A stretch of 64,000 nucleotides of DNA from Acanthopleura granulata (taxonomy: Eukaryota > Mollusca > Polyplacophora > Chitonida > Chitonidae), in the NCBI GenBank assembly GCA_016165875.1, contig JABBOT010000005.1, forward strand, positions 434,001 to 498,000. The letters are read 5' to 3'. A program made the translations under genes and the position numbers. The first letter of the stretch is position 1, and the number at the start of each line of letters is the position of its first letter. Of this stretch, positions 12,760 through 24,800 are shown piece by piece. The notes beneath the pieces were generated by a model. It saw only the letters and a program-made list of their open reading frames with translations. It did not search any database and had not been told where the DNA came from.

Positions 12760-15700
12760 TGATTATGATATACATATTTGAAATTTCTACTTTGTCATTG
12801 AAAATAGGATACATTATTTCATCACTTTTCCGTTTCTTTTGGGTATAAAGGCATGCGTATACCAGCCGTCAACCAAAATGGGCGTCCCTAGTCAAAAATA
12901 ACAAGAACAATTTCTAAAGCAACGTTTTTCATATCCACCAGGTCGATGGTGACAGCCGTCAGAAAAACTGCGGAGGGGAATCCGATCAGGTCACTCCGCA
13001 TTTGTCCCGCATTCCCAGGAAGTTAACATTCTCCAAGTTTCCGACCACTGGGGAAAAGATGCATCACATAGAATGATTATCAAAATATTAATTGTTCCTC
13101 AAAAATGAAAATTGTTTAGAAAGTTTTTGCCAGGTTTTTTTTTCCCCATCGGAACATTAGAAAGGGAAAAATCAAATCTGTGGAGATTTACTACTTGCCT
13201 TTCTGGCACACCTCAGGTGATGGTGAATTAGACAGAGTGACTTTAAGCTCAGTTACATTTAGGGACAGTTCGGTGGATCCTAATTGTGTCTATCGCACTT
13301 CGTCATTTTCTGCTGATCCTGCAGGGTTGGAAAACAAAAAGGGGTATTTACGGTTTTCTTGAAAGTGTTGCTGATTGCAGGGAAAGCCATGTTCACAGTT
13401 CCACCGGGATGAGAATAAGCACAGCTAGAGTTACGCTCCTATACACACGTGTCCACCGAGGCTCCAAATTAACGACGCTAACTTATTGGAACCCATGTCC
13501 GAGTGATCCGTAAATCTTCCCAACACCTCTCTCCCATAAAGTACTGGCTTTAGGCCTCATTTTGACTAGCTGGTACTTATCGGTGGCTGTATCTTAATGG
13601 CACCCTGGGACTAGCCTATCATTTGTAGGCGAGGGGCTTTCAATCATGGTCTCTCCTAACGGGATTTCAATTACGTCCATCCCAAACCTCTATACACGGT
13701 ATTAAATTTAAATTCACCGAGTGGTCAACATTAAATCTACAGATGGTTTTGCATAGTGGCTCACGCTGACATATGTTTTCTTTCTACATAGGAAGATCGT
13801 AGTTTCTCTCAGTGTCAAAAGACGAGACTTAAGCCACATTGCCGACTTGAGATGATTGGTCCCTGCTCTGTTAATCATGTATTAACAACAATGGGGTTAT
13901 CCTGATTATTCAAGAGTGTCAAGCTGTACTTTGAATACCTGTTTATATTTAGTATACCTAAATCTAATCCAAGCCATGTGAGTCAATGCGGAAATACTAC
14001 CACCCCTGTCCTCTCTCAGTTCGCTGGTACATTAGCCCACTGGCATCAAGTAACTGTGACTAGCTGGCTAAGTGACGGGCACCACTTGTTCGAATTCACT
14101 CGGGAAATGGACAGTATAACCTGTGATAGTGTGATGATAACGCCTTCATTGACAACAAAACTGGTAAATTCATACTGGCCCACGTTTCAATAAATTATGA
14201 GGGGAATGGACAACATGAGTGCCATTAGCCTTAAGACAACCCCTGATACATTGAGCTTCCTTACTTTGACGATACGTATTTTATATAAAATTACATCTCA
14301 AGTGTAGATCACACAAGGGACTATTGATCCACACATGATAGTTTACGCGTTTGTTGCTGGAACATACAAATCTCAGTATTCCCCTGAACAAAGTGATCGA
14401 CCATTTTGTAACGGAGGATTATTGTTGATTGAAGAACGATTACGTTACCAGTCCATTGACTTCGCCGTTCCTATCCGAACCCGTTAGCCCCAGAGTATAC
14501 ATTAACTAAGTGTTCACTCCTGGAACCAAATTACAGGCTTTCGGTGTAAAGCGGTGGGATATAGGCACCTAAATTGGGCATGATATCCTTGTACCCTGGT
14601 AACAAAATATGATACCGCTGTCCAAGGACTCTACAGCGAGGCCGTTTTTAATCAAGACTATACGGGAGTTCTCTGAACCTTTTGACCGGGATGACCTGCC
14701 TAATATTTTGAGGCTTTTTTATGTATTAAGTAAGAGGGCTACGAAAAAATCAATACGTTTTACATTAAAAGCAACTAATACAGGTCTAGCATCCAATTTT
14801 CTGTTGGAATCTTCTCCTCTAGCAGGGAAACTCTCGATCAAGGTTGACCTGCCACAATCTGGACCTTAGTCCATTCGGCAGGATGTCCAGCCAAGCCCAC
14901 AGGCTACAAAACCGGCAGCAGAATATTGAATGCTTCGCTATCTCTTAACGACTTAGATCGAGCCTATTTTAGCCTCTTAATAATTGTTACTCCCACCGTA
15001 TCACTTCAGTCTGAACTCCTCGCCGGGTCCACTAACTGACAACACCGTGAACACGAGCCACCAGAAGGGTGTAATATTAGTTGAAAATATAAATAACTTG
15101 AATTTGAATCTGTTTGATGGAGTATCCATAACAATCAACTAATAAGATTAACATCTAAACCAGAAATCAAGCTGATACTCAAAAATGACTTGTGGGGCAA
15201 TGTTTCTTTTGTGCTGAATTCCCACTCGTCCGGTTTTACTCTTCATGCCGAAGTCGTTTATATTCTGAGAGTTTCCCATCCGTCCTCGACCAGTATTCAT
15301 GTTTCCATGTGTTTTTATTACCTGTTCTGAAATTCTGCATGTGTCTGCCCAATGTCGTAAGAAAAAATCCCATCTGTCTTCGTTAGGTGACATGAAAAAC
15401 ATCCCATATATCTTCGTTATGGTCGCTGAAATATTCCCATCTAACTGATGGGAATTCGTTTTTGAAAATATTTCTACTGTATTTCCACTATACTTAACAC
15501 CCCTAAACTTTACTTGTCGTCTGTTCCAGACTTTGGGTTTCGTAACTTGTCTTGAAACTTACATTTTGAAATGTTGCATAATATTTCCGGAAGAAAATGT
15601 CTGTAATACACCGTGGTACTCTTGATTTGTCAGAAGAATTTGGCGACAATACGTCACCATATAATATAGAAAAAAACTATTCCAATTTTGAGTGAAAGTT

Positions 15701-18177
15701 TTGCGATGAAAGACAAAAGTCACCAATTTACTGACAAAATAACACGTTGGATAATTTAACAAGTAAGAGTCGACTTATGTCTATTCCACCTGTCTCCATC
15801 GGTAAGGTCTTGCCGAAAGGGTTCTGCTGTATTTTCTGGGTTTTACAGACATCTAATTATGCATTATTCACCCGAGACGCATTTCAACCGAAACATAACC
15901 CAGCTGTTCACAAAATTTCTGCATACGTTTTTGCAGTAAAAAGGGGTAACACGTCCTTTATTGTGAGAAAACTGAGCAGCGTCCGGAAGCCTTTTTCAAA
16001 GAACAGGTCCAGGAAGTCAGGAACTATCAACCCTCGAGCCTCGTTGTCGCTCGCGGTAGATGCATCATTAACAGACCTTTGCACTTTGTGAGCAGCAATG
16101 GGCGTCATGGTGCCAACGTGCTGGAATATGTCACGTTCTTAGATAGTCGTGTTTTTCATAACACAGGACGGAAGTGTTCTTTCTTCCCGTGGAACACATC
16201 AGGATCGATTTTTATCTACATTTTAGTGTTCTCTTGCAATTGTGCATCCGCGATATTGAAAACAGAGCGGTGAGAAAAAAAAGGCCGGTATCTGCCTTGC
16301 CAATAAGGTATTGCTTGTCGCTGGCTGGCTTCATTCAAGCGACTGATAGCTGGCTGCTTCCACAGTTCTAGCCTTATTACAGGCAACGTATTACAGGAAA
16401 TGCCAGCAGGCCCATTTCCCATGTGGACGCGGAGTGTTGCTTATTTATTTATATCATGGCAGGCTCGTTCAAATACACACGGTAATCCTGGCAGATAAAC
16501 GATTTTCACCTATAATTCTTTGAAAAAAAGAAACCCTAAAATGTAGTTTATATAAAATAATAAGTAATTTGGCGCAAATAATGTGTCAGACGTGATCAAC
16601 ATTGGGTTTTATAAGTCTTAAAAACATTTGCTTGAGCGCTGAATCTTAGGGACAAGGTTCCTCAGCAGGCTGCTACATGCGGCTTTCTTTTTGACAGAAC
16701 TAGTTTTTTTCTTATTCCATGTATACGTTGAGATTACTAGGCAGTTAGGCGGAAAATTAATATTTCACGGTAAAAAATTGAAACTGAAAACATATTTTAA
16801 ACTTACTCTGTCCATGTTGTTATTAATCAATTTTCTAAGTGCGTGCTACGATTGATTCCTGCTGTAAACGTGGGTTTTATTGTTGCAAAATTATTAACAT
16901 CACAGTTACGTTATGATTAAATTTCGATACCAGTATTTGACAAAAAAACGCCATTTCTCCAGTTAACATCACCCAGGGCGGATTTGCACTTTACATTTGT
17001 GACTGAACTTTGCGTAAGACGAGGAATCACGTTATCCTACCGGGATTAAGTTGTTTTCGCTTCGTCGAACACGCTCGGTTATTTGGCATAGAAGCCGATA
17101 GTAATTGTTCATCATAGACAGCAGTCTTGTCAAAGGCTGCTAATTTGTACCGTTATAGACGATTTTTCAGAAATCAATGTGGATCATGCAAAGCCCTGGA
17201 GTAGAAAGAATAATCTGTCAAGTTCAATTCCAAAAACATCCGTCATATGTCTTTCTTTTAGTTTTTATCCTATCGATCTAGAACTCTTCAAAGAAATCTA
17301 TTACTGTTATGACAGCGGTTTAGAAGAAAGAGTTCGATTGTTGCAAAAACTTCATTCCGGTCGACGTTTCATGCAGCGGAAGTATGCCTTTTGGACCTTG
17401 TTACTTGATATCCCTCAGCCTTTTTTCGGAGAACATCGCCCATTTTTTCCCATATATATGGCACCTAAAGGCATTATAACCGATTGCATTATTATGTTGG
17501 GATGGGAGAAAATCAACACCAGATCTCTGGCGATCTCATTAATCTTCCGCCTTCTGCCATAATAACTGGTTTATACAGGTCTTAATCTTTGAGAGCCTGG
17601 GCTAATTGAGGTCGTTAGGTTTGAAACAATGTTGGACAGGAGGCTCTAAGGCAAACAAAGAAACCATGTCTTACCTTTATTGTCTTTATGCGTGTGTTAA
17701 CTTAAGATTGTTCTATTATGATAGTGTATACAGTTAGAACGATGTATACTGTTTGGCAAGGCTCTTGATCTGACCATGAATTTTTTTGCAGTGCCATGCA
17801 TACCTTCGGCTTATTTTCGTCTCCGTGATACCGTAATTTGCGTTTTTGTAAAGGGTGCTTCTGAATCTGTAGATGTTTCGGTAGAGATAGAGGTTCCCAG
17901 GTTCCGTCCGTCACATCGGTGCGTGGGATAAGGCGGTTCTGTCAAAGGAAGCCTAGGAAGTCAGACCCCTGCCTTCTGCTGTTACTGCCGGGAACCACGT
18001 TGTTAATAGACTGGTCTTTACGGCAGAGGCATGAATCAAAGTGAGGGGTCACTGTGATTCTCCTTGTCACACAGATGTTCACCGTGTGAATCCGATCGCG
18101 AAATGATCCACAACCTCTCCTGCTATGGCAAGGTGATTAGAAATAGTTAGCGACTCTATACCGCGTCCCTATAGTAT
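12760..18177. other. Intergenic, no recognised gene
   Basis: There are several frames of 60-127 codons (for example 15747-16091 plus, overlapped by 15908-16108 minus, and 17179-17562), but none shows a family signature or clear splice sites. No tandem repeats of note. Confidence 0.4.
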
Positions 18178-18206
18178 CATTCATTCATTCATTCATTCAT
18201 TCATTA
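18178..18206. repeat. (TCAT)n microsatellite
   Basis: About seven TCAT units head to tail, directly upstream of the SINE that precedes exon 1 of the transporter gene. Confidence 0.95.
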
Positions 18207-18325
18207 ATAAATCATCCGTTCTTTCTTGTCTTACTTACTGTGTGCAGTATTTCAGAAAAGAGGATTATATTCTCCCCAAACTTCACGGTTCTTCCTTTAC
18301 AGTGGTGGTGTTTTATACTCCATTT

Positions 18326-18590
18326 GGGGGTTCCGTGGCCAGGGAGGTTAGCGCTAGTACGGCGTAATGACCCAGATGCCGCTCAGCATTACCATCGCTG
18401 TGAGTTCAAGTCCAACTCACGCTGGCTTCCTCCCCGGTCGTACCTTGAAAAAGATCTGCCAGCAGCCTGCGGGAGGTCGTGGGTTTCCCCTATGCTCTGC
18501 CTGCTTTCCTTCCGCCATAATGATGGCCGCCGTCGTATAAATGAAACATTCTTGAGTATGGCGTAAAGCACTAATGAAATAAATAAATAT
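18326..18590 (+). mobile_element. tRNA-derived SINE, copy 2 (full length)
   Basis: The head GGTTCCGTGGCCAGGGAGG, B box GTGAGTTCAAGTCC, body landmark GGCCGCCGTCGTATAA and tail TTCTTGAGTATGGCGTAAAG followed by AATAAATAAATA are all present. This is one of the most complete copies in the window and ends about 75 bases upstream of exon 1. Confidence 0.9.
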
Positions 18591-18664
18591 TTCCTTTTAC
18601 ACTGTAACAGTATAGCTTATTCAGCCACATATTTACCACAACGTCATTTATTCTTTGACTGCAG

Positions 18665-18818
18665 ATGGCCCTATGAATGGCCGAGAAGAAAGAACGACTT
18701 TCCTAGACCATGTAGTATTGGATCCCGGTTGGGAAGCTTCACATCCACCCAAAGACATGATCGGCTTTACCATGAATGAGACCATAGAGCATATGAAGCA
18801 AAATCCGCCCCCGGACAG
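18665..18818 (+). CDS. ENT exon 1 (N-terminal tail)
   Basis: The acceptor is TTTGACTGCAG and the donor is ACAG/GTATGT. The exon encodes the cytosolic N-terminal tail: residues 1-48 from the ATG at 18673 plus two bases of Arg49, ending PPPDR. The tail is about 40 residues longer than that of human ENT1, closer in length to ENT3. The acceptor implies a further upstream exon, either 5' UTR or coding; I could not place it. The last 16 codons are the first unit of the minisatellite that fills the start of intron 1. Confidence 0.85.
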
Positions 18819-21800
18819 GTATGTTGGTGTCGGATTGGTGTCAAGATGAATGAAACCATGGAATACATGAAGCAAATCCCGCCCTCGGGCAAGTATGTCA
18901 GTGTCGGATTTATGTCATAATAAATCAAACCATACAACACATGTAGCAAAATCCGCCCCCGGACAGGTATGTCAGTGTCGGATTGGTGTCAAGATGAATG
19001 AAAACGCATGGATCAAAGCTCCTCACCCCCTCCTCAAAACTCGCCCCCGAACAAGTATGTCAGTGTAGGATCGGTGTCACCGTGAACGAAACCAGAGCAC
19101 ACATGAAACAAAACCCGCCCCACCACAGGTATGTCAGTGTCGGATTAGTGTCACAGTGGATGAAACCATAGAACACATGAAAGAAAACCCGCCCCCGAAC
19201 AGGTATTTTATTGTCCGATTGGTGTCAGAATGAATGAAACCTTACAACACACCAGTATGTCAGTATCGGATCGGTGTCCCGATGAATGAAACCATAGGAC
19301 ACATAAAACAGGGCCCAGGTAAGTTAATATCGTATTAGTGTGAGTATATATGAGACCGCAGAACGCATGAAGGAGAGTCGAAAACAGATAAGACAATGTA
19401 GGATTGGCGTTACGATGAATGAAAATCTAGACGACATGAAGCAGAAGCATGTGTGGATGAAGGATGGGCGTTACGACAAATGAAACCATAAAGCGTGGTG
19501 AATGAAACTCCAGAAGATTTGCGGTCATCATTGACCATGTTTTCCTCATTTTAGTCATAATTATTCATTGTTTCGGTATGCGTTTAATAACGCTTTAATT
19601 ATTTTTTAAACACAATGATATAAGCCAAACTTAATCCCCAGTATGCATGACAACGTTGTGAAGGTGCGTTCCTTAAAACCTCAGTATTATGCCTTTGCGG
19701 TCTCGTGACTCTCATGTTCAAGATTTGCTATTTTCTGATTTAAAACCATGGACTCCTCACAACGACACCTAACAGAGGAAATGTGGGCTGTAAAAACGTG
19801 AGGAAAAGAGGAAAACGTTGAAATGGAATGATGCAATTGTTTTCCGCAATCTGCCGACGAGAACGTGGCCACTTTGCGTTATTACGGCAGCTTCAAGTGG
19901 AATGGACAAACGGTTCGCAACCTCGGAAGATCGTGACTAAAATAAACGAATGCAGTAACTAACATGTCATGTTTATAGTCGGCTCTCAGACTCCATGCTC
20001 TGGCATTTCTGTCTTTTATCAGCGGGATCGATTTTTACAAAGGTTTCCAATATGTCTCAACAAATCGCTTTTCTCTGTGCGCTCTGCCAAATCCATATGC
20101 TGCTGGTTGTGGGATTCCGCTGAACATGGCTTGCCAACAACGTAAATGACAATCGACCGTCAACTGAAATGCTGAGTGCTCTTCCCAGCCCCACTCCCAG
20201 TCCCACATTCGCATTCCTAGGCATTGAGAACTATCGCATCTAAACTCGATTGAATAACCACACATGTAAGGTATATTTGTGCGTTGAGAAATTTGCACAA
20301 AGCAGTGAGCTGAGTTACTGTTCAGTTACGTACCAAATCATAACGAGGCAACCGTTCTTGCAAGCCAGGCTATAGTAATAGTATTATCATTAATTAGTAC
20401 AATTTCTGGATATCTCACAGAGTGCTGAAAATTGGCATCACTCCGAGTTTCGAACGAGTCAGTCAGTCAGTCAGTCATCTAAGAACCAGCAAGAAATGCC
20501 AACCGCCTCAACCATTTGACCAGTGGGTGGGAGGGAGATCGCTGACCAGATGCGTCGGCAATCTGAACATATCAGATTGGCAGATACTGTTTGTACATGG
20601 AAGGCATGTCATCCGAGTACACTTCTTTGCTGTTACATCGTTCATGATTATGAAGTTTAACATTCTCAACAAAAAATTCGTGACCCCTCATTTCAATCCT
20701 TGTATATGGCTCAAAAAACCAATAAAGCAACATATGCTCAGTATGCCAGGATCTCTCAAGTATCACCAATAAAACTGATAATCAGTCAATGTTTCTGTAG
20801 TACGGAGTCTGCCATCCTTACACTCATGAATAAACACGATATTGTTGAAACAGGAATTACAATAATGAATGTTACTGTATTAACTAGTATGATGTTATCT
20901 TCTGCATCCTCATATCAATCAATGCTTGTGTGATGTAGAGATATAAGGCTGTAATACCGTATTGTTATATCAATCAATGTTTCGGTGATATAGAGGTATA
21001 AGGCTGCAACACGGTATTGCTATGTTAATGTTTCTATCATATATTTACAGGTATAAGGCTGTCTTTCTTATCCTGATGTTACATGGAGTAGCCATCTTTC
21101 TTCCATGGTGTATGTTCGCTACTGCAAAGACGGTAAATCCTTGAAACAGTTTTCCACCTTTTCTCAGCTTGATTTATTGGTCTCATTTCCTTTTCGCATT
21201 CCAGTAATGATATAGCGTATCTATCAGTAATGGTGTTGCGTGTGTGGCAGTAATGGCGTTACATATGTAACAGTAATGGCGGTACGGGTATATCAGTAAG
21301 TGTGTTACGTATGTATCAGTAATGGTGTTACGTAGGTATCAGTCATAGTGGTAAGTATGTGTCAGTACGAGTGGTGGGCATGTATCAGTAATGGTGTTAC
21401 GTGTGTATCAGTAATGGTGCTATATATGTATCAGTAATGGTGTATATCAGTAATGATGAAACACCAAGTATGTGCTCCCAGTCATTGAAATAATTCATCA
21501 AGCAGTTCATCTATCCTATAACAGTCAAACAGTTGGCCTAGCAAGTGACATGGTACAGAGCTATACATGGTATCTGCCAGCGATATTGTATGTGCTAAAG
21601 TTTGATATGGTTTAAATGTTCAATTTCCATAAGCCTTTCTTCATTTCGCTGATCAGGTTTACAGCGGTAGGAACCTACCGTTGATCTTTCCCCAGATAAG
21701 ACTACTTTTATACGAAATAAGATTATCTTTAATGAGGCAGTAAAAACGTTCTCTGGAACCGTGCTCTAATAGACGTGTCCCACTTCCGCGAAATTAACCG

Positions 21801-24800
21801 AAATGAAGTTAGTGACTGGCTGTGTGTTTTTTGTGGCCTCTAGCCCCTTTTGGAGCCCTGTCTGGAGGATCTGAAATTGATTTGTCGACACCCGGTGAAT
21901 ATCCTTATATAGGCTACGCCGACTACACTTATATATGTGAGCCGCCTTATTTCCTGGGTGTCGCAGCCGCCCGCCAAGCTCCAGTGTCATTATATAGCTT
22001 TTTGAATTAGGCCGCTTCGGAAAGTGCATTTATTGCGAAACATCTTCCAAGAAGACATACAATGACATCGCCAGGTAGGCCTACATGAACACATAGGTAA
22101 AGTACACATATACATCCTCAGTGTAGTGCTTAGGAACATATTTCCATGATGTGCAAAGAAGAAGAAAAAAGCAAAATAAATGAATGAATTGGAGTTGTTT
22201 TACCGAGCAAGCATGGGGCTTTAGGAATGAGGTTTGTCACACTTTGTTGTACAGCGTGTCTGATAGGCTTGAAACGAAGTGACATGTTAATCTGGGCAGC
22301 CTTATACGTCCATGTTTGTACGAATTGCATAGTTCAAAGCATTGACGTGACACAACGAATTCCATTGAGTTTTGTACGGGTTCTCCCGTAACCTGGGTCT
22401 CACCTTGAGGAGCTTGAGGATGAACCAATATTCCTTGTTAAACCTTGTGATCAGTTTCCTATTGAGAATACCTCGTATATCCTTGTAGAAAATTCATCAC
22501 AGTGTAGGAGTATATTGGGAACCAAGAAGAACTATTCACGCTAGATCTGTCGAAAGCCTATACGTTTATCCCAAATGATGGCCTTACACAACCGAAAACA
22601 GGTTCTTCTAAATCAGCCCAAACCCCTAAAACGTCTATGGCCTAAGTTCATTTTAAAGCTAGGTTGTGTTTTTTGCCTTTCTGCCAGTAACTTTCGTAAC
22701 ACGTGGAGAAAAAAGGATTTCCTTTCTCCCAAAGATCAGAACGAAATACGAATACGTTCACAAGACTTTTCTAAAGGGAAGAAATCCTTACCGAATGTGC
22801 AGAGAAAAAATTCTCATTGGTTTTATATAACTGTTAAGGGGTAATGCTCTTTTACACAAAGATTTAGCGTTTTTGATGGCGTCGAAATAAAGCTTTGGCT
22901 TTTATAAAGCACAAGGGGGATTCGCGTGCTACTAGCAATTTCTCTGAGCCTTCAACGGAAATGGCCTTTTAGACACACGGTCCGTGTTTTTTGCTTTATT
23001 CTGTTATTCCGATAGTACTATTTCTTTAGCAGCAAAAAGTATTACCTGAAAGGTACGAGGTAAGGGATATGACTCGTCACCGTGGGGCGTAATTAAATGT
23101 ACATAATTAATCAAGTTGACAAATGGTATATTTATATTTGATAAATATGTGTGGCACAAAAAAGTTTTTTGGACAAAAACATTTTAAGCTGTAACTGCTA
23201 AAATGTACTTTCTCTGATTGTTATCATTTACATGCATGTATATCCTTCTGCCTGTAGTACTTTGAGGATTACAAGCTCAATGTCACGGGAGTGACAAACC
23301 CTGGATATCGGAATTACTACGCCACGTTCTCCGCCTTGTCCTACCAAGTGCCCCTTTTCCTGCTGAACGTGGTCAGTCTAATGGCATTACGAAACAAGTA
23401 GGTCCTCAAGTGAATCTTTACGAAACAAGTAGACCCTCAAGTCAATCGGGTCTTCAGGATAAATATAATTTTGTCCTAGTCATCTCAAAACTATCTATTT
23501 GTGTAGGGGCATTTTGACAAATCCAGGTAGCTAATTGGGTGTGAATGTTCTCGATGATTCAGGTGTTTAAACCATTAAAGCAGGGAAGGTAATGTGATCT
23601 TGACCAGTCCGAACCGTTAATATGAGTAGGTGAATTTTTACACGTACATTTACCTACATGGGAATGAATTTTGTCACTCAAACAGGTATGTTCGTCATAC
23701 AGTCGGGAAATGAATCTGGTGTTCTGGACAAGTGCTGCATTTTCGGCCGATGTTGCAGCACTAAGTAATTAAATACATTCATCAATTTAATGAGACTAGC
23801 ATGTTGATGGCATCCATGAGGTTAAAGAGTTAAACATGTTAATAGCATTCATCAAGGTTAGAGAGTTAAACATGTTGATAGCAGTCATCACGTTAAAGAG
23901 TTAAATATGTTGATAGCATTCATCAAGGATAGAGAGTTAAACATGTTGATAACATTCATCACGTTGAAGAGTTAAACATGTTAATACCATTCATCAAGGT
24001 TAGAGAGTTAAACACGTTGATAGCATTCATCACGTTAAAGAGTTAAACATGTTGATAGCATTCATCACGTTAAAGAGTTAGACATGTTGACAGCATTCAA
24101 GGTCAGACAGTTAAACATGTTGATAACATTTATCACGTTAAAGAATTAAACATGTTGATAGCATTCATCACGTTAAAGAGTTAAACATGCTTCTAGCATC
24201 ATCACGTTAAAGAGTTAAACATGTTGATAGCAGTCATCAAGGTTAGACAGTTAAACATGTTGATAGCATGCATCACGTTAAAGAGTTAAACATGGTGGTT
24301 CATTCATGGTGCATTCACCAGGTTGCAAAGTTAAACATGTTCAAGGTTTTTACACAGGCTCAGCAAAAGCGACAAACCATAAAGGACTAGATAGGAGTCA
24401 ACCCACTATGTTCAGTGCCTACCTGTTGAAAGATACGGGGAATGTGGAATGCAAATCTGGCCAAAGTTATCATATACGAGAACTGTTGCTTACAAACCGG
24501 TGTGTGCCGAACACAATTAAATCTTCATTTTGTTGAAGAAAAATATAATATATTGGAAAATACAATATCCAGATTTATAATTGGCAGGTATATACTTGGA
24601 AGTGAGATAACGTACATTTCAGATTAGTTAGCTGCATATATGACAATGCCTCTCCGAAGCCAAGACGGTTTAATTTTGCTCAAAACTAGATAATAAGCCC
24701 GGATTGTTTTGCCTCAATGGCGAGGCTGGGATTACGTGGGTCGGAAATTGGACGGAGAATCAAAATACTGCATCTTATCCATCACCTGAGGTTTTCGTCG

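Noticed and set aside
15747..16108. Overlapping frames on both strands (114 and 66 codons)
   Set aside because: No recognisable motif, no splice boundaries and no repeat support; openness on both strands is compatible with local GC content.
17179..17562. 127-codon plus-strand frame
   Set aside because: The sequence is hydrophobic and mixed with no domain I can name, and the upstream region has no promoter or splice signal. It is not ruled out, but unsupported.
18819..18849. Exon 1 read through to 18849 as a short stand-alone protein
   Set aside because: The in-frame extension is intron sequence after a good donor; joining at 18818 restores the conserved DRYKAVFL and the full-length transporter.
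23795..24345. Regular 35-bp repeats that could be mistaken for a CRISPR array
   Set aside because: Units are head to tail without unique spacers and lie in an intron of an animal gene. The same applies to the arrays at 43.2 and 54.9 kb.
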